64,000 nucleotides of DNA, taken from Mitsuaria sp. WAJ17 (GTDB lineage: Bacteria; Pseudomonadota; Gammaproteobacteria; Burkholderiales; Burkholderiaceae_C). Shown piece by piece: positions 38,763-50,866 of this stretch. The notes beneath the pieces are model-generated. The model did not search any database, was not told the DNA's origin, and saw only the letters and a list, made by a program, of their open reading frames with translations. The translations under genes and the position numbers were made by a program. The stretch is from positions 114,011 to 178,010 of the forward strand of contig NZ_JACJUG010000010.1 in the NCBI RefSeq assembly GCF_014174515.1. Reading direction: 5' to 3'. Positions within the stretch are counted from its first letter, which is position 1. Each line of letters opens with the position of its first letter.

Positions 38763-38793
38763 AGAAAAAAGGCGCCCGAAGCTCGGGCGCCTT
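38763..38793 (-). terminator. Rho-independent terminator after fimV
   Basis: AAGGCGCCCGA, a 3-base loop and its complement form an 11-bp stem followed on the minus strand by TTTTTT. It separates fimV from the truA-trp transcript. Confidence 0.93.
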
Positions 38794-38836
38794 GTCATTG
38801 TCGCGGACATTGCGCCGCGCACGGTGGCTCCGCCGA

Positions 38837-41395
38837 TCAGCGCAGCTCGTCCAGCATGGCCTGGGCCTTGGCGCGAAGACTGCCCTCGGCCTTCATCACC
38901 AATTCCTGCAGGACGTCGCGGGCACCCTCCACGTCACCGATCTGGCGGAATTCCTCAGCCAGTTCCAGCTGGCGCTGCAGGGGATCGCCTTCGTCGTCAG
39001 CCAACGCATCGATGGCATCGGCCAGTTGGTCAGCAGCGCTGCGGCCGGGGGCCTCAAGGCCATGCTGATCCACGACTGTGGCAGTGGGCGCCGGAGCGGC
39101 CGTCGCGGGCAGGTCGAGGTCGATGGACGACAGGTCGAAGTCCAGGCTCTGGGCATCCGGCGGCAGCGGGGCTGCCGCGGTGGCGGCATCGAAGTCACCC
39201 AGCTCGTTCAGGTCGAACTGCAGATCAGCTGCCGCCGCCTGGGCCGATTCCGGCAGCTTGGGCGCACCCAGATCCACATCCATGCGCAGGGGCGCCTGGG
39301 CCGCGGACACCGGCAGCGCCTGCGTGGCCTGCATGGAGGCGCTGGAGCCACCGAGATCGAGGTCCAGATCGAGATCCAGGCTGCTCGCCGGGCCCGGATC
39401 CATCGCCGGCGTACCCAACATGCCGGCGCTCGCAGGCAAGGTGGTCGCGTTCATAGGCTCAGGGCGCTGCTCGGCGTCACCAGCGGCCAATGCAGCTGGC
39501 ATGCCACCAGGCTGGTACAGCGGATGCTCGGGGTCGATCTGGCGACCCAGTTCCTGCACCTTGGGCCAGTCTTCACCCTGGCCCTGGGTCTCGGCATAGA
39601 GCTGCGAGGCCAGTTGCTCATACGCCTTGGTGTCACGGCGCTTGGCGTAGACCTCCAGCAGCTTCAGGCGGATGGCCAGGCGCTCCGGATTGGCGCGCAG
39701 GGCCTCCTTCAGGATTTCCTCGGCCTGCAGGTCGCGACCATAGGCGAGATAGACGTCAGCTTCTGCGACCGGATCCACGTCTCCGATGGCATCGAGCTGG
39801 CTCAGCGAGTAGCTCATGGAGCTCTGGCTGGAATTACCCGACTCACGGGTGTCGATACGCTGGCCACCGCTGGCGCCGAAGAAGGAATCAGGCTGCAGGC
39901 GGCTTTCGGTGAAGGCGGTCTCGGCCTTGAATTCCGGACGGCGGTTGCGCAGGCGCATCAGTCCCAGGCCACCCAGGGCCACCACCAGCACGCCAGCCAG
40001 GATGGGCAGAATGGGGCCGTCGGTCAGTGAATCGATGAAGCTGGGCTCAGGCGCAGGTGCCGGAGCAGGCTTGGGGCGCGAGGCCGCAGGCTTGGGTCGG
40101 CTGGCCGCGGAAGCGGCCTCCGAGGCCGCCGGCGCGGCGGCGGACGCAGCCGGGCTGGGCGCGCTGGCAGGCGTGGGCATCGCGGCTGGCAGGGTCACTG
40201 CCGGTGCCGGTGCCGGTGCCGACGTGGGCGCAGGGGCCGGTGCCGGGGTCGGCGCAGGCGTGACGGTCGGCTTGGTCTGACTGGACAGCTTCTTCAGCTC
40301 TTCCACATTGCGGGTCAGCTCGGCGACGCGCGCAGCGGAGTCCTTCTTCTCGGTGTCCTTGGAGGCCTTGGCCTCAGTGCCAGTCGTGGCGCTGGGCTTG
40401 CTGAGTGTCAGCTTGTCCGGCGCGGCCGCGGCGGCGGGTTTCTTGTCGGCCACCTCGGCCTGCACGCGACCCTTGGCGGACTTGTCGCTCTCGTCCTGGC
40501 GGATCAGCGGTGCGCCCGAGGCCAGGCGCTGGCGGTAGCTGTTGAAGTCGGCGCTCTGGGCCTGGATGACCTGGCGGGCTTCGGCCGGGCTCAGCTCGCC
40601 CAGCTTCTCGCTGCCGGGCACCTTCAGCACCACGCCGGCCTTCAGCCGGTTCATGTTGTTGTCAACGAAGGCGTCGGGGTTGGCGCGGTAGAGCCCCACG
40701 AGCATCTGGTCCAGCGAGATGCCATCCACCTGCGTCTTGCCGGCAATGCGGGACAGAGTGTCACCCGGCTTCACCGCATAGTCGCTGGCGGCCGTCGGGT
40801 TCACCGGGGCGGGCGCTGGGGCGGGCTTGACCTCCGCACGAGGTGCCGGTGCGGTCACGGCAGGACGCTGCGTGGCCGGACGCTGGGGAGACTGGCTGGC
40901 CACGGACCTGGACTCCGCCGGGGCGGCGGCGATGACCGGCGCCGTGGTGACCTCGCTGGGCGCCGCCGGGCGGGCCAGCGCGGGCGGATCGAACAGCAGC
41001 GTGTATTCACGCGTCAGGCGGCCCGTGGACCAGTTCAGCTCCAGGATCAGATCGACGAAGGGCTCCTGCACGGCGCGATCACTGGTGATGCGCAGATAGG
41101 GGCGGCCGTCGGGGCGACGCAGCAGCTGGACCTGGGTGGAAGTCAGCACCGCATTGAATTCGACGCCACTGGCGCGGTAGACGTCCGGCGTAGCGATGCG
41201 CACCTTCAGCGAGCCGGCCTCGTCGGCCGTCATGCTGCTCACATCGATCTCGGCCTTGAGCGTCTCGCCCAGCGAAGACTGGACTTTTGAGCTCCCCAGC
41301 CCGAGGCCCCAGGCCTGCAAGCTGGCCAGAGACAAGGCGGCCACCGCAACGCGGGTCAAGGCAAAGCGCCCGAAAGCGCGAGAGTACTTGTTCAA
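38837..41395 (-). CDS. fimV: FimV/HubP-family polar pilus-assembly protein
   Basis: An 852-residue protein. I take the TTG coding LNKYSRAFG as the start because GGGGGA lies just before it. A TTG four codons earlier has no such site. A signal peptide (ending near LQAWGLG) precedes a FimV N-terminal domain (about 25-130). A LysM peptidoglycan-binding motif follows around 200-265 (YAVKPGDTLSRIAG), then an Ala/Pro-rich linker. A membrane helix lies near 470-490 (ILPILAGVLVVALGGLGLM). A long acidic cytoplasmic part has a TPR-like stretch and the FimV C-terminal helix pair. It organises type IV pili and the cell pole. Confidence 0.93.
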   Translation of the reverse strand: MNKYSRAFGRFALTRVAVAALSLASLQAWGLGLGSSKVQSSLGETLKAEIDVSSMTADEAGSLKVRIATPDVYRASGVEFNAVLTSTQVQLLRRPDGRPYLRITSDRAVQEPFVDLILELNWSTGRLTREYTLLFDPPALARPAAPSEVTTAPVIAAAPAESRSVASQSPQRPATQRPAVTAPAPRAEVKPAPAPAPVNPTAASDYAVKPGDTLSRIAGKTQVDGISLDQMLVGLYRANPDAFVDNNMNRLKAGVVLKVPGSEKLGELSPAEARQVIQAQSADFNSYRQRLASGAPLIRQDESDKSAKGRVQAEVADKKPAAAAAPDKLTLSKPSATTGTEAKASKDTEKKDSAARVAELTRNVEELKKLSSQTKPTVTPAPTPAPAPAPTSAPAPAPAVTLPAAMPTPASAPSPAASAAAPAASEAASAASRPKPAASRPKPAPAPAPEPSFIDSLTDGPILPILAGVLVVALGGLGLMRLRNRRPEFKAETAFTESRLQPDSFFGASGGQRIDTRESGNSSQSSMSYSLSQLDAIGDVDPVAEADVYLAYGRDLQAEEILKEALRANPERLAIRLKLLEVYAKRRDTKAYEQLASQLYAETQGQGEDWPKVQELGRQIDPEHPLYQPGGMPAALAAGDAEQRPEPMNATTLPASAGMLGTPAMDPGPASSLDLDLDLDLGGSSASMQATQALPVSAAQAPLRMDVDLGAPKLPESAQAAAADLQFDLNELGDFDAATAAAPLPPDAQSLDFDLSSIDLDLPATAAPAPTATVVDQHGLEAPGRSAADQLADAIDALADDEGDPLQRQLELAEEFRQIGDVEGARDVLQELVMKAEGSLRAKAQAMLDELR

Positions 41396-41645
41396 GGCGT
41401 CCCCCAAAGCAACAAAGCGGGCACCCCAGGGTGTCCGCCTGTTTCGACGATGTTTGTTATGTGGATCACAGCCCTCGAGATGCTGTCGTACACGGCTTCA
41501 GCGCTGCAGAAATCACAACAGTGTCAAGCATATACGCCTGACAACTCATGCAAAGGCTGAATTTCACCCTTGACAAGCGTCTGGTTCACTACCGGTTACC
41601 AGCTGTCGCATGTGGGCAACGGGTAGTGAAGGCGAAGCAGGGATT

Positions 41646-42776
41646 TTACCGAGCCAGCAGGATGCGCAGCATGCGGCGCAGCGGCTCGGCCGCACCCCAC
41701 AGCAGTTGGTCACCGATGGTGAAGGCGCCCAGGTACTCGGGGCCCATGGCCATCTTGCGCAGGCGGCCGACCGGGATGGTCAGGGTGCCGGTGACGGCCA
41801 CTGGCGTCAGGTCCTGGATGGTGGCTTCCCGGGTATTGGGGACGACCTTCACCCATTGGTTGTCGGCGGCGATCATGGCCTCGACGTCAGCCAGCGGCAC
41901 GTCCTTCTTCAGCTTGAAGGTCAGGGCCTGGCTGTGGCAGCGCATGGCACCGACGCGCACGCAGAAGCCGTCCACCGGCACGGCCGGCGAGCCGAAGCCC
42001 TCGCCCTGCCCCAGGATCTTGTTGGTCTCGGCCATGCCCTTCCACTCTTCGCGGGAGCTGCCATTGCCCAGGTCCTTGTCGATCCAGGGGATCAGCGAGC
42101 CGCCCAGGGGCACGCCGAAATTGGCCGTCTCGCTGGCGCTCAAGCCGCGCTGCTTGGCGATAATCTTGCGGTCGATCTCGAGAATGGCGCTCTTGGGATC
42201 TGCCAGCAGCTCCCGCACTTCGGCATTCAGGGTGCCGAACTGGGTGAGAAGCTCGCGCATGTGCTGGGCCCCGCCGCCAGACGCCGCCTGGTAGGTCTGG
42301 GTGCTCATCCACTCGACCAGGCCGGCCTTGTAGAGTGCGCCCACGCCCATCAGCATGCAGGAGACGGTGCAGTTGCCACCCACCCAGTTGCGGCCGCCCT
42401 TGGCCAGCGAATCCTTGATCACTGGCAGGTTGACAGGATCCAGGATGATGACGGCGTCGTCCTTCATGCGCAGCGTGGACGCGGCGTCAATCCAGTGGCC
42501 GTTCCAACCCGCGGCGCGCAGCTTGGGGAAGACCTCGCTGGTGTAGTCGCCGCCTTGCGCGGTGATGATGATCTCGCAGCGCTTCAGCTGCTCGACATCG
42601 AAGGCGTCCTGCAGCTTGGTTTCGTTCCTGGCCTGGGCCGGGGCCTGGCCACCGGCGTTGGAGGTGCTGAAGAACAGCGGTTCGATCAGGTCGAAATCGC
42701 CCTCGGCCGTCATGCGGTCCATGAGCACCGAGCCGACCATGCCACGCCAGCCCACCAAACCTACGAGAGTCGTCAT
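41646..42776 (-). CDS. asd: Aspartate-semialdehyde dehydrogenase
   Basis: A 376-residue enzyme with NADP-binding [17 protein letters not shown] at the start and active-site Cys in [15 protein letters not shown]. It reduces aspartyl phosphate to the semialdehyde for Lys, Thr, Met and diaminopimelate synthesis. Length and motifs match the gammaproteobacterial/betaproteobacterial Asd class. Gene order leuB-asd-fimV is standard for the order. Confidence 0.97.
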   Translation of the reverse strand: MTTLVGLVGWRGMVGSVLMDRMTAEGDFDLIEPLFFSTSNAGGQAPAQARNETKLQDAFDVEQLKRCEIIITAQGGDYTSEVFPKLRAAGWNGHWIDAASTLRMKDDAVIILDPVNLPVIKDSLAKGGRNWVGGNCTVSCMLMGVGALYKAGLVEWMSTQTYQAASGGGAQHMRELLTQFGTLNAEVRELLADPKSAILEIDRKIIAKQRGLSASETANFGVPLGGSLIPWIDKDLGNGSSREEWKGMAETNKILGQGEGFGSPAVPVDGFCVRVGAMRCHSQALTFKLKKDVPLADVEAMIAADNQWVKVVPNTREATIQDLTPVAVTGTLTIPVGRLRKMAMGPEYLGAFTIGDQLLWGAAEPLRRMLRILLAR

Positions 42777-42869
42777 CTTGCTTCCTTTGTCATCTCACAC
42801 CACAAACCCTTCCGGTCCTTCTCCGGCTCGTTCGCCGGGTTTGTGGAGGCGAGACGAACCGGAGCTGGA

Positions 42870-43985
<1,116 letters not shown>

Positions 43986-44009
43986 TGTGGGTCAGTCTCG
44001 AAAATGAGT

Positions 44010-44288
44010 TCAGTCGTCAGACAGCCAGTGGCTCAGGCGGTGCTCGCAGGCCTTGAACACCACATAGGCCATCATGGCCAGGAATCCGTTGAGCAGCAGC
44101 TCCAGCAGCTGGCGCAGTCCGCCCTCCACGATGGCGTCCCATCCGTGCTCTAGCAGGAAGCGGCCGTTGGCGGACAGCAGGTGGAAGAGATTGAGCGTGC
44201 CGATGCCGAAGGCGAAGAAGCTCAGCACCATCACGATAAAGGCCAGCCAGGGCCTGGCCAGCACCACGCGACGGAACCAGGTTCTCAT
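44010..44288 (-). CDS. Small two-helix membrane protein between leuD and leuB
   Basis: A 92-residue protein starting MRTWFRRVVLARPWLAF. Hydrophobic segments lie at about 14-34 (AFIVMVLSFFAFGIGTLNLF) and about 62-80 (LLELLLNGFLAMMAYVVF), separated by a charged loop. There is no signal-peptide cleavage site or lipobox. It lies inside the leuC-leuD-leuB cluster with short gaps on both sides, so it is co-transcribed. I recognise no family; a membrane protein of unknown role. Confidence 0.75.
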   Translation of the reverse strand: MRTWFRRVVLARPWLAFIVMVLSFFAFGIGTLNLFHLLSANGRFLLEHGWDAIVEGGLRQLLELLLNGFLAMMAYVVFKACEHRLSHWLSDD

Positions 44289-44316
44289 GGCGGTCACGGC
44301 TGCCCCCTCGCCCGCC

Positions 44317-44961
44317 TCAGATGCGCCGGCCCAGCCAGGGCTTGACCAGCAGGCGCTCTGCCTCGAAGGCCTTGATCTTCTCGGCATGGCGCAGGGTCAG
44401 GCCGATGTCATCGAAGCCGTTGAGCAGGCAGTACTTGCGGAAGGGCTGCACGTCAAAGGGCAGCTCGGAGCCGTCGGGCTTGAGCACCACCTGGCGCGCC
44501 AGGTCCACCGTCAGCTGGTAGCCGGGGAAGGCATGGACCTCGTCGAACAGGCGCGCCACCTGGCTCTCCGGCAGCACGATGGGCAGGACGCCGTTCTTGA
44601 AGCAGTTGTTGAAGAAGATGTCGGCGAAGCTGGGCGCGATCAGCGCCCGGAAACCGTACTGCTCCAGGGCCCAGGGCGCGTGCTCGCGGCTGGAGCCGCA
44701 GCCGAAGTTGCTGCGGGCGATCAGGATGGAGGCCCCGGCATAACGAGCCTGGTTCAGCACGAAGTCCGGATTGGGCTTGCGCGAGGACGGGTCCTGGCCG
44801 GGCTCGCCCTTGTCCAGGTAGCGCCACTCGTCAAAGAGATTGGGGCCGAAGCCGGTACGCTTGATGGACTTCAGGAACTGCTTGGGGATGATGGCGTCGG
44901 TATCGACGTTGTCGCGATCCATGGGCGCGACCAGGCCCTTATGGAGGGTGAACTTTTCCAT
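44317..44961 (-). CDS. leuD: 3-isopropylmalate dehydratase small subunit
   Basis: A 214-residue swivel-domain subunit starting [30 protein letters not shown], with the substrate-binding [15 protein letters not shown] motif. It forms the isopropylmalate isomerase with LeuC. It follows leuC by 9 bp. Confidence 0.97.
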   Translation of the reverse strand: MEKFTLHKGLVAPMDRDNVDTDAIIPKQFLKSIKRTGFGPNLFDEWRYLDKGEPGQDPSSRKPNPDFVLNQARYAGASILIARSNFGCGSSREHAPWALEQYGFRALIAPSFADIFFNNCFKNGVLPIVLPESQVARLFDEVHAFPGYQLTVDLARQVVLKPDGSELPFDVQPFRKYCLLNGFDDIGLTLRHAEKIKAFEAERLLVKPWLGRRI

Positions 44962-44970
44962 GACGGGGCC

Positions 44971-46383
44971 TCAGGCAATCTTGCGGACGTCGACGAAATG
45001 GCCTTGCATGGCCGCCGCTGCGGCCATGGCCGGGCTCACCAGGTGCGTGCGTCCGCCCGCCCCCTGCCGGCCTTCAAAATTGCGGTTGCTGGTCGAGGCG
45101 CAACGCTCGCCCGGCTCGAGCCGGTCAGCGTTCATAGCCAGGCACATGGAGCAGCCTGGCTCGCGCCACTCGAAGCCCGCGGCCTTGAAGACCTGGTCCA
45201 GGCCTTCGGCCTCGGCCTGCGCCTTCACCAGGCCCGAGCCCGGCACCACCAGGGCCAGACGCACATGACTGGCGATGCGGCCACCCAGGCGCTTGACCAC
45301 GGCGGCGGCTTCACGCATGTCCTCGATGCGGCTGTTGGTGCACGAGCCGATGAAGACCTTGTCGATGCGGATGTCGCTGATCGCCTTGTTGGGCTCCAGA
45401 GCCATGTAGGTCAGGGCACGCTCGATGGCGCCGCGCTTGACGGCATCTTTCTCCTTGTCAGGGTCCGGCACACGGTCTTCGATGGACAGCACCATCTCGG
45501 GCGAGGTGCCCCAGGTGACCTGCGGGCGGATCTGGGCGGCGTCCAGCTCCACGGCGGCGTCGAAATGCGCGCCGGGATCGGAGTGCAGGGTGCGCCAGTA
45601 GCCAACGGCCTGCTCCCATTCGACGCCCTGCGGCGAGAAGGGGCGACCCTTGACGTAGTTGATGGTGGTGTCGTCCACCGCAACCAGGCCGGCGCGAGCG
45701 CCTGCCTCGATGGCCATGTTGCAGACGGTCATGCGGCCTTCCATGCTCAGGGCCCGGATGGCGGAGCCGGCGAACTCGATGGTGTAGCCCGTGCCGCCGG
45801 CCGTACCGATCTTGCCGATGATGGCCAGCACGATGTCCTTGGCGCCGACACCAGGCAAAACCTGACCCTCGACGCGCACCAGCATGTTCTTCGCCTTCTT
45901 GGCCAGCAGGGTCTGCGTGGCCAGCACGTGCTCGACCTCGGAGGTGCCGATGCCATGGGCCAGTGCGCCGAAGGCACCGTGGGTGGAGGTATGGCTGTCA
46001 CCGCAGACCACGGTCATGCCGGGCAGCGTGGCGCCCTGCTCGGGGCCGATCACGTGCACGATGCCCTGGCGGCGGTCGCTCATCTTGAACTGGGTGATGC
46101 CGTGGCGGTCGCAGTTGGCATCCAGGGTATCGACCTGCAGGCGGGAGACCGGGTCGGCGATGCCGGCGCTGCGGTCGGTGGTGGGCACGTTGTGGTCGCT
46201 CACCGCCAGGTTGGCGGACAGGCGCCAGACCTTGCGGCCGGCCATGTCCAGCCCTTCGAAGGCCTGCGGGCTTGTCACCTCATGGACGAGGTGGCGGTCG
46301 ATGTAGAGCACGGCCGTGCCGTCTTCCTCGGTGTGCACGACGTGCTCGTCCCAGAGCTTGTCGTAGAGGGTGCGTGCGCTCAT
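44971..46383 (-). CDS. leuC: 3-isopropylmalate dehydratase large subunit
   Basis: A 470-residue aconitase-family subunit. The 4Fe-4S cysteines are in [12 protein letters not shown] and in [40 protein letters not shown] is the hallmark catalytic stretch. It isomerises 2- to 3-isopropylmalate with LeuD. The lysR gene upstream is in the same direction, 33 bp away. Confidence 0.97.
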   Translation of the reverse strand: MSARTLYDKLWDEHVVHTEEDGTAVLYIDRHLVHEVTSPQAFEGLDMAGRKVWRLSANLAVSDHNVPTTDRSAGIADPVSRLQVDTLDANCDRHGITQFKMSDRRQGIVHVIGPEQGATLPGMTVVCGDSHTSTHGAFGALAHGIGTSEVEHVLATQTLLAKKAKNMLVRVEGQVLPGVGAKDIVLAIIGKIGTAGGTGYTIEFAGSAIRALSMEGRMTVCNMAIEAGARAGLVAVDDTTINYVKGRPFSPQGVEWEQAVGYWRTLHSDPGAHFDAAVELDAAQIRPQVTWGTSPEMVLSIEDRVPDPDKEKDAVKRGAIERALTYMALEPNKAISDIRIDKVFIGSCTNSRIEDMREAAAVVKRLGGRIASHVRLALVVPGSGLVKAQAEAEGLDQVFKAAGFEWREPGCSMCLAMNADRLEPGERCASTSNRNFEGRQGAGGRTHLVSPAMAAAAAMQGHFVDVRKIA

Positions 46384-46416
46384 GTGGGTCTCTCTGGCTG
46401 TGATGCGGCGGGCGGG

Positions 46417-47352
46417 TCAGGCGGTGCCGCGCAGGGGTTGAGTGGAGGCCGTGGTCTCGGTCCGGGTCTCGGGCGGGCACAGGGCGTCCACGAATCGCTG
46501 GACCACAGTGGGCAGGCGCTCCTGGCGCAGCACGCCCAGCACGTAGTCGCGCCGGGCCCAGTCTTCCTCCAGCCGCAGCTGGCGGACCTTGAAGACTTGG
46601 GCAAAACGTTCGGCCGGAGCCTGGGGCAGCACGGCGACGCCCAGGCCCGATTCCACGAGCTGGGCAATGGCATCGAAGCCGCGCACCTGCAGCCGCGCGT
46701 TGAGGGTGCGACCGCGGGCCAGAGCCTGCTCGCGCATCAGCTCCTGGGCGGCGGCGCCGGCATGCAGGCCGACGAGGTCGTAATCCAGAAGCTCGTCAAA
46801 GCTGATCGAGGCGCGGTCCGCCAGGACGTGACCTTCCGGCACCAGCACGGCCAGCCGGCCGGAGCGGTAGTTGAAGGTCTGCATGCGGCTGTCCAGCAGC
46901 GGCGCGGTGAAGACGCCCACATCGGCGCGCCCTTCCGCCACGGCGGCCTGCACCTCGGCGCTGGTCAGGTCTTCCAGGCTGATGCGGATCTGCGGGTGGG
47001 CCTGCGAGAAGGCCACCAAGTCCGGCGGCAGGGCCTCGGCGATGGCGCCGCTGTTGGCCACGATGCGCAGATGCCCCTTGATGCCGCGGGCGAACTCCAT
47101 CACCTCGCTTTCCAGTGCATGCAGCGAGGCATGCAGGGAACGGATGTGGCGCACCAGCGCACGGCAGGCCTCGGTGGGCTCGACGCCGCGGGCGCGGCGC
47201 TCGAACAGTTGCACCCCCAGGCGCGTCTCCAGGTCGGAAATCCGCTTGGAGGCGGCAGCCAGCGCGAGGTGCTCGCGCTCCGCGCCGCGGGTGATCGAAC
47301 GGGTCTGTTCAATCGCCAGCACGAGGTTCAGGGTGGTGAGGTCGAGTCGCAT
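46417..47352 (-). CDS. LysR-family transcriptional regulator upstream of leuC
   Basis: A 311-residue protein from MRLDLTTLNLVLAIEQTRS. The N-terminal winged helix (1-60) has a helix-turn-helix at AEREHLALAAASKRISDLE, and a LysR substrate-binding domain fills 90-295. It is co-directional with the leu genes and divergent from the periplasmic binding-protein gene. It could control either, and the 199-bp divergent region is the likely operator. The effector is not predictable. Confidence 0.88.
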   Translation of the reverse strand: MRLDLTTLNLVLAIEQTRSITRGAEREHLALAAASKRISDLETRLGVQLFERRARGVEPTEACRALVRHIRSLHASLHALESEVMEFARGIKGHLRIVANSGAIAEALPPDLVAFSQAHPQIRISLEDLTSAEVQAAVAEGRADVGVFTAPLLDSRMQTFNYRSGRLAVLVPEGHVLADRASISFDELLDYDLVGLHAGAAAQELMREQALARGRTLNARLQVRGFDAIAQLVESGLGVAVLPQAPAERFAQVFKVRQLRLEEDWARRDYVLGVLRQERLPTVVQRFVDALCPPETRTETTASTQPLRGTA

Positions 47353-47551
47353 GGTGAGTGGCCTTGGCAGTAATTTAGTCTTCGCGGAAGACTTTGTTAC
47401 TACCCAATCACCCAAACAAGCCTTCGCGCAAAGCGAAGCATACACGATGGAGGGGGGACTGGCGAACCCGCGCGAACCAGCCTCGCGCGCCGCCGCGGTC
47501 CCGGTCACCTCACTGCAATTTGACTGTCCCTGCTCCCTCCAGGAAGTGCCC

Positions 47552-48295
47552 ATGCACAGATCGCTGCCGGGTGTACGCCTTTTAGTCGCTGCCGGCCTCT
47601 GGCTGGCCCTGGGCACCGCGGCCGGGCCCGCCCGCGCGGCGGACTACACGGTCGGCATCGAAGACCTGAACCTGTATCCGATTGCCCGGGGTCGCGCCGG
47701 CAGCTACGAAGGCTTCGCGAGGGACGTGCTGGACGCGTTCGCCCGCTCTGCCGGCCATCGCTTTCACTACAAGGTGCTGCCCGTCCAGCGCCTGACGGCC
47801 GCCCACCTGGCCGGCGAGGTCGATCTCGTCTTTCCCGACGAGCCCAGATGGCATGCCGAGCAGAAGGACCAGGCCCCGCTGCTCTATTCCTTTGATGTGG
47901 TGACCTTTCAGGATGCCGTCATGGTGCGCCCGCCGCCCGGACAAGCCCTGCGCTCATTGGGCCTGGTGCATGGATTCACACCGTGGAAGTTCCAGGAGAG
48001 CATCCGGGTCGGCGGGCTTCGGGCGGAAAGCGCCATCGAGCCCGCCAGCCTTCTGAAGATGGTGCTGCGCGGCAGGATAGACGGGGCCTACATGCCACTG
48101 GAAGTCGCCAGCTACCAGCTCCAGGAAATGGGCGTGCCCGGTGCCCTGGTGCCAGACACCGTCCTGATGCCCCTGAAGACCTCGCATTACCGTGCATCCA
48201 GCCTGCGCCAGCACGAGCTGATCAGGGCGCTGAACCGTTTCGTCACCCAGGAAGCCGGCCTGATTGAGCAGTTGCGCGAGCGCTACCGCCTCTGA
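47552..48295 (+). CDS. Orphan periplasmic substrate-binding protein (amino-acid ABC type)
   Basis: A 247-residue protein from MHRSLPGVRLLVAAGLWLAL with ribosome site AGGAAG. A signal peptide is cleaved near ARAADY. The rest fits the SBP family 3 fold (LNLYPIARGRAGSYEGFARDVLDAFARSAG, LTAAHLAGEVDLVFPDEP). No permease or ATPase genes adjoin. It may be a solute receptor or a degenerate sensor-like protein. It converges on the epimerase-like gene with a 22-bp gap. Confidence 0.75.
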   Translation: MHRSLPGVRLLVAAGLWLALGTAAGPARAADYTVGIEDLNLYPIARGRAGSYEGFARDVLDAFARSAGHRFHYKVLPVQRLTAAHLAGEVDLVFPDEPRWHAEQKDQAPLLYSFDVVTFQDAVMVRPPPGQALRSLGLVHGFTPWKFQESIRVGGLRAESAIEPASLLKMVLRGRIDGAYMPLEVASYQLQEMGVPGALVPDTVLMPLKTSHYRASSLRQHELIRALNRFVTQEAGLIEQLRERYRL

Positions 48296-48317
48296 TCAAG
48301 CCGGCCAGGGAACGATC

Positions 48318-48782
48318 TCAGCCCAGCGCGGCCACGACCTCCGGCGGCGCCTGCACCAGCTCGATCAGCACCCCTTCCCCGCCGATGGGGAACTCGTCGT
48401 TGCTCTTGGGATGGATGAAGCAGATGTCAAAGCCCGCAGCGCCCTTGCGGATGCCGCCAGGCGCGAAACGCACGCCATTCGCGCTCATCCACTCGACGGC
48501 CTTGGGCAGGTCATCCACCCACAGGCCGACGTGGTTGAGCGGCGTGGCGTGCACGGCCGGCTTCTTCTCAGGGTCCAGAGGCTGCATGAGATCGACCTCG
48601 ACCTTGTGCGGGCCGCTGCCGATGGCGCAGATGTCCTCGTCCACGTTCTCGCGCTCGGAGACAAAGTTGCCGGTCACAGCAAGGCCCAGCACATCGACCC
48701 ACAGCTTGCGCAGGGCCTGCTTGTCGGGACCGCCGATGGCGATCTGCTGGATACCGAGGATTCGATAGGGTTTGGTGCTCAT
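48318..48782 (-). CDS. VOC-family methylmalonyl-CoA epimerase-like protein
   Basis: A 154-residue vicinal-oxygen-chelate protein from MSTKPYRIL. Its two beta-alpha-beta modules show [18 protein letters not shown] (metal His) and VLIELVQAP (metal Glu). At the first metal position, where epimerases usually have His, the sequence is IQQIAIGG. Context with propionyl-CoA carboxylase and the mutase supports a role in epimerising or handling methylmalonyl-CoA. It is the last gene of the operon, 8 bp after the carboxylase. Confidence 0.75.
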   Translation of the reverse strand: MSTKPYRILGIQQIAIGGPDKQALRKLWVDVLGLAVTGNFVSERENVDEDICAIGSGPHKVEVDLMQPLDPEKKPAVHATPLNHVGLWVDDLPKAVEWMSANGVRFAPGGIRKGAAGFDICFIHPKSNDEFPIGGEGVLIELVQAPPEVVAALG

Positions 48783-48790
48783 GGCGCGGT

Positions 48791-50866
48791 TCACTCGAAG
48801 CGAAGGATGGGCTGGTCAACGGACAGGCTCTCGCCCGTCTTCGCCATGACTTCGGCCACCTTCACGTCGCGTTCGGCGACCAGGATGTTCTCCATCTTCA
48901 TGGCTTCGATCACGGCCAGCCGCTCGCCGGCCTGCACCATCTGGCCCGGCTGCACCGCGACGTGCACCAGGAGGCCCGGCATGGGCGAGAGCAGGAACTT
49001 GCTGGTGTCGGGCGGCGCCTTGTAGGGCATCAGCTTGAGCAGTTCTGCGGCGCGACGTGGCAGCACGGTGACATCCATCGCGAAGCCGTTGTGGCTGATG
49101 CGGTAGGCCAGCGGATTCTTTCCGGCCCCGCGCTCGGCCTGGGCCACGAAGGGCTGCCCGTTGACCGTGCCGTCCAGGCGGATGTCATTGAGGCGCGAGT
49201 TGCAAACGATCAGGTAGCGTTGGCCGCCCACCTCGACCGTGGCCTCGCCCTTGTGACCCACGAACTCCGACACATGGACTGCATGGTGCGTGTGCTGGCC
49301 GGCGCCCTCGTTCACCACGGCCACGCAGTCGCTGTCGATGCGCACCTCATGGCCGGGCAGTTGGCCGCTGATGCCGGCGGCGCGCTCGCGGGTCTTGCGG
49401 CGGATGAAGGCCGCCAGCGCCACCAGGAAGCGCGGGTCCGCATGCGGCACGTCTTCGGCACGGAAGCCGCCGCCGTAATGCTGCGCGATGAAGCCGGTGT
49501 TGAAGTTGCCGCTGACGAAGTCCGGGTGCGCCAGCAGCGCGGCCTGGAAGGGGATGTTGCTGGAGATGCCGCGGATCACGAACCCGTTGAGCGCCTCGCG
49601 CATCTTCGCGATGGCCTCGTTGCGGTCCTTCCCGTGCACGATGAGCTTGGCGATCATCGAGTCGTAGAACATCGGGATCTCGCCCCCCTCCTGCACGCCA
49701 GTGTCCACGCGCACGCCGCCGAAGGACGCCAGGGCATAGGCCTGGCCCTGCAGCGTCGGCGTGCCCTGCTCCAGGTCGGCGGCCGGCGGCTGGTACTTCA
49801 CCAGGCGGCCGGTAGAGGGCAGGAAGTTGCGGAAGGGATCCTCGGCATTGATGCGGCACTCGATGGCCCAGCCTTCCTTGCGGATGTCGGCCTGGCCGAA
49901 GCCCAGCTTCTCGCCGGCGGCCACGCGAATCATCTGCTCGACAAGATCCAGGCCCGTGATGCACTCGGTGACCGGGTGCTCCACCTGCAGGCGGGTGTTC
50001 ATCTCGAGGAAATAGAAGTCCTGGTTCTTGCCGACCACGAACTCCACCGTGCCCGCGCTCTGGTACTTCACCGCCTTGGCCAGGGCCACTGCCTGCTCGC
50101 CCATGGCCTGGCGGGTGGCGTCGCTGATGAAGGGCGACGGTGCCTCCTCGATCACTTTCTGATGGCGGCGCTGGATGGAGCACTCGCGCTCGTGCAGGTA
50201 AACCACGTTGCCGTGCGCATCGCCCAGCACCTGGATCTCGATGTGGCGCGGCTGCTCGACGAACTTCTCCATGAAGACGCGGTCATCGCCAAAGCTGTTG
50301 CGCGCCTCGTTGCGGCAGGAGCTGAAGCCCTCGAAGCACTCCTTGTCGTTGAAGGCCACGCGCAGGCCCTTGCCACCGCCGCCGGCGCTGGCCTTGATCA
50401 TGACCGGATAACCGATCTTCTTCGCAATCTCGACAGCCTCCTCGGGCGAGAGGATGGGCTCGTTGTGACCGGGGATCGTGCTGACCTTGGCTTCGTTGGC
50501 CAGCTTCTTTGAGGCGATCTTGTCGCCCATGGCCGCGATGGAATAGTGCTTGGGGCCGATGAAAACGATGCCCTCCTCCTCGCAGCGGCGGGCGAAGTCC
50601 TCGTTCTCGGACAGGAAGCCGTAGCCCGGATGCAGGGCCTCGGCGCCGGTGGCCTTGCAGGCGGCGATGATCTTGTCCGCCGCGAGGTAGGACTCACGGC
50701 TCGGGGCCGGGCCCAGCAGCACAGACTCGTCGGCCAGCTCAACGTGGCGGGCGTCCTTGTCGGCCTCAGAATAGACGGCGACGGTCTGGATGCCCATCTT
50801 GCGGGCCGTCTTGATCACGCGGCAGGCGATTTCACCCCGGTTGGCAATCAGGATCTTCTTAAACAT
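48791..50866 (-). CDS. pccA: Propionyl/acetyl-CoA carboxylase biotin-containing alpha subunit
   Basis: A 691-residue fusion. The biotin carboxylase domain (1-450) carries [17 protein letters not shown], the Gly-rich loop [13 protein letters not shown] and [17 protein letters not shown] biotin-carboxyl-carrier domain at the end holds the biotin lysine in [11 protein letters not shown]. The middle BT domain (500-610) holds the carboxyltransferase contact. It transfers CO2 to biotin for carboxylation of propionyl-CoA by PccB. Its own ribosome site is weak, and a leader ORF whose stop overlaps this ATG precedes it. Confidence 0.93.
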   Translation of the reverse strand: MFKKILIANRGEIACRVIKTARKMGIQTVAVYSEADKDARHVELADESVLLGPAPSRESYLAADKIIAACKATGAEALHPGYGFLSENEDFARRCEEEGIVFIGPKHYSIAAMGDKIASKKLANEAKVSTIPGHNEPILSPEEAVEIAKKIGYPVMIKASAGGGGKGLRVAFNDKECFEGFSSCRNEARNSFGDDRVFMEKFVEQPRHIEIQVLGDAHGNVVYLHERECSIQRRHQKVIEEAPSPFISDATRQAMGEQAVALAKAVKYQSAGTVEFVVGKNQDFYFLEMNTRLQVEHPVTECITGLDLVEQMIRVAAGEKLGFGQADIRKEGWAIECRINAEDPFRNFLPSTGRLVKYQPPAADLEQGTPTLQGQAYALASFGGVRVDTGVQEGGEIPMFYDSMIAKLIVHGKDRNEAIAKMREALNGFVIRGISSNIPFQAALLAHPDFVSGNFNTGFIAQHYGGGFRAEDVPHADPRFLVALAAFIRRKTRERAAGISGQLPGHEVRIDSDCVAVVNEGAGQHTHHAVHVSEFVGHKGEATVEVGGQRYLIVCNSRLNDIRLDGTVNGQPFVAQAERGAGKNPLAYRISHNGFAMDVTVLPRRAAELLKLMPYKAPPDTSKFLLSPMPGLLVHVAVQPGQMVQAGERLAVIEAMKMENILVAERDVKVAEVMAKTGESLSVDQPILRFE

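Noticed and set aside
41587..41628. Imperfect inverted repeat CACTACCGGTT/AACGGGTAGTG after asd as a terminator
   Set aside because: The loop is about 20 bases and there is no U-tract on either strand. It could still be a protein site, but nothing supports it.
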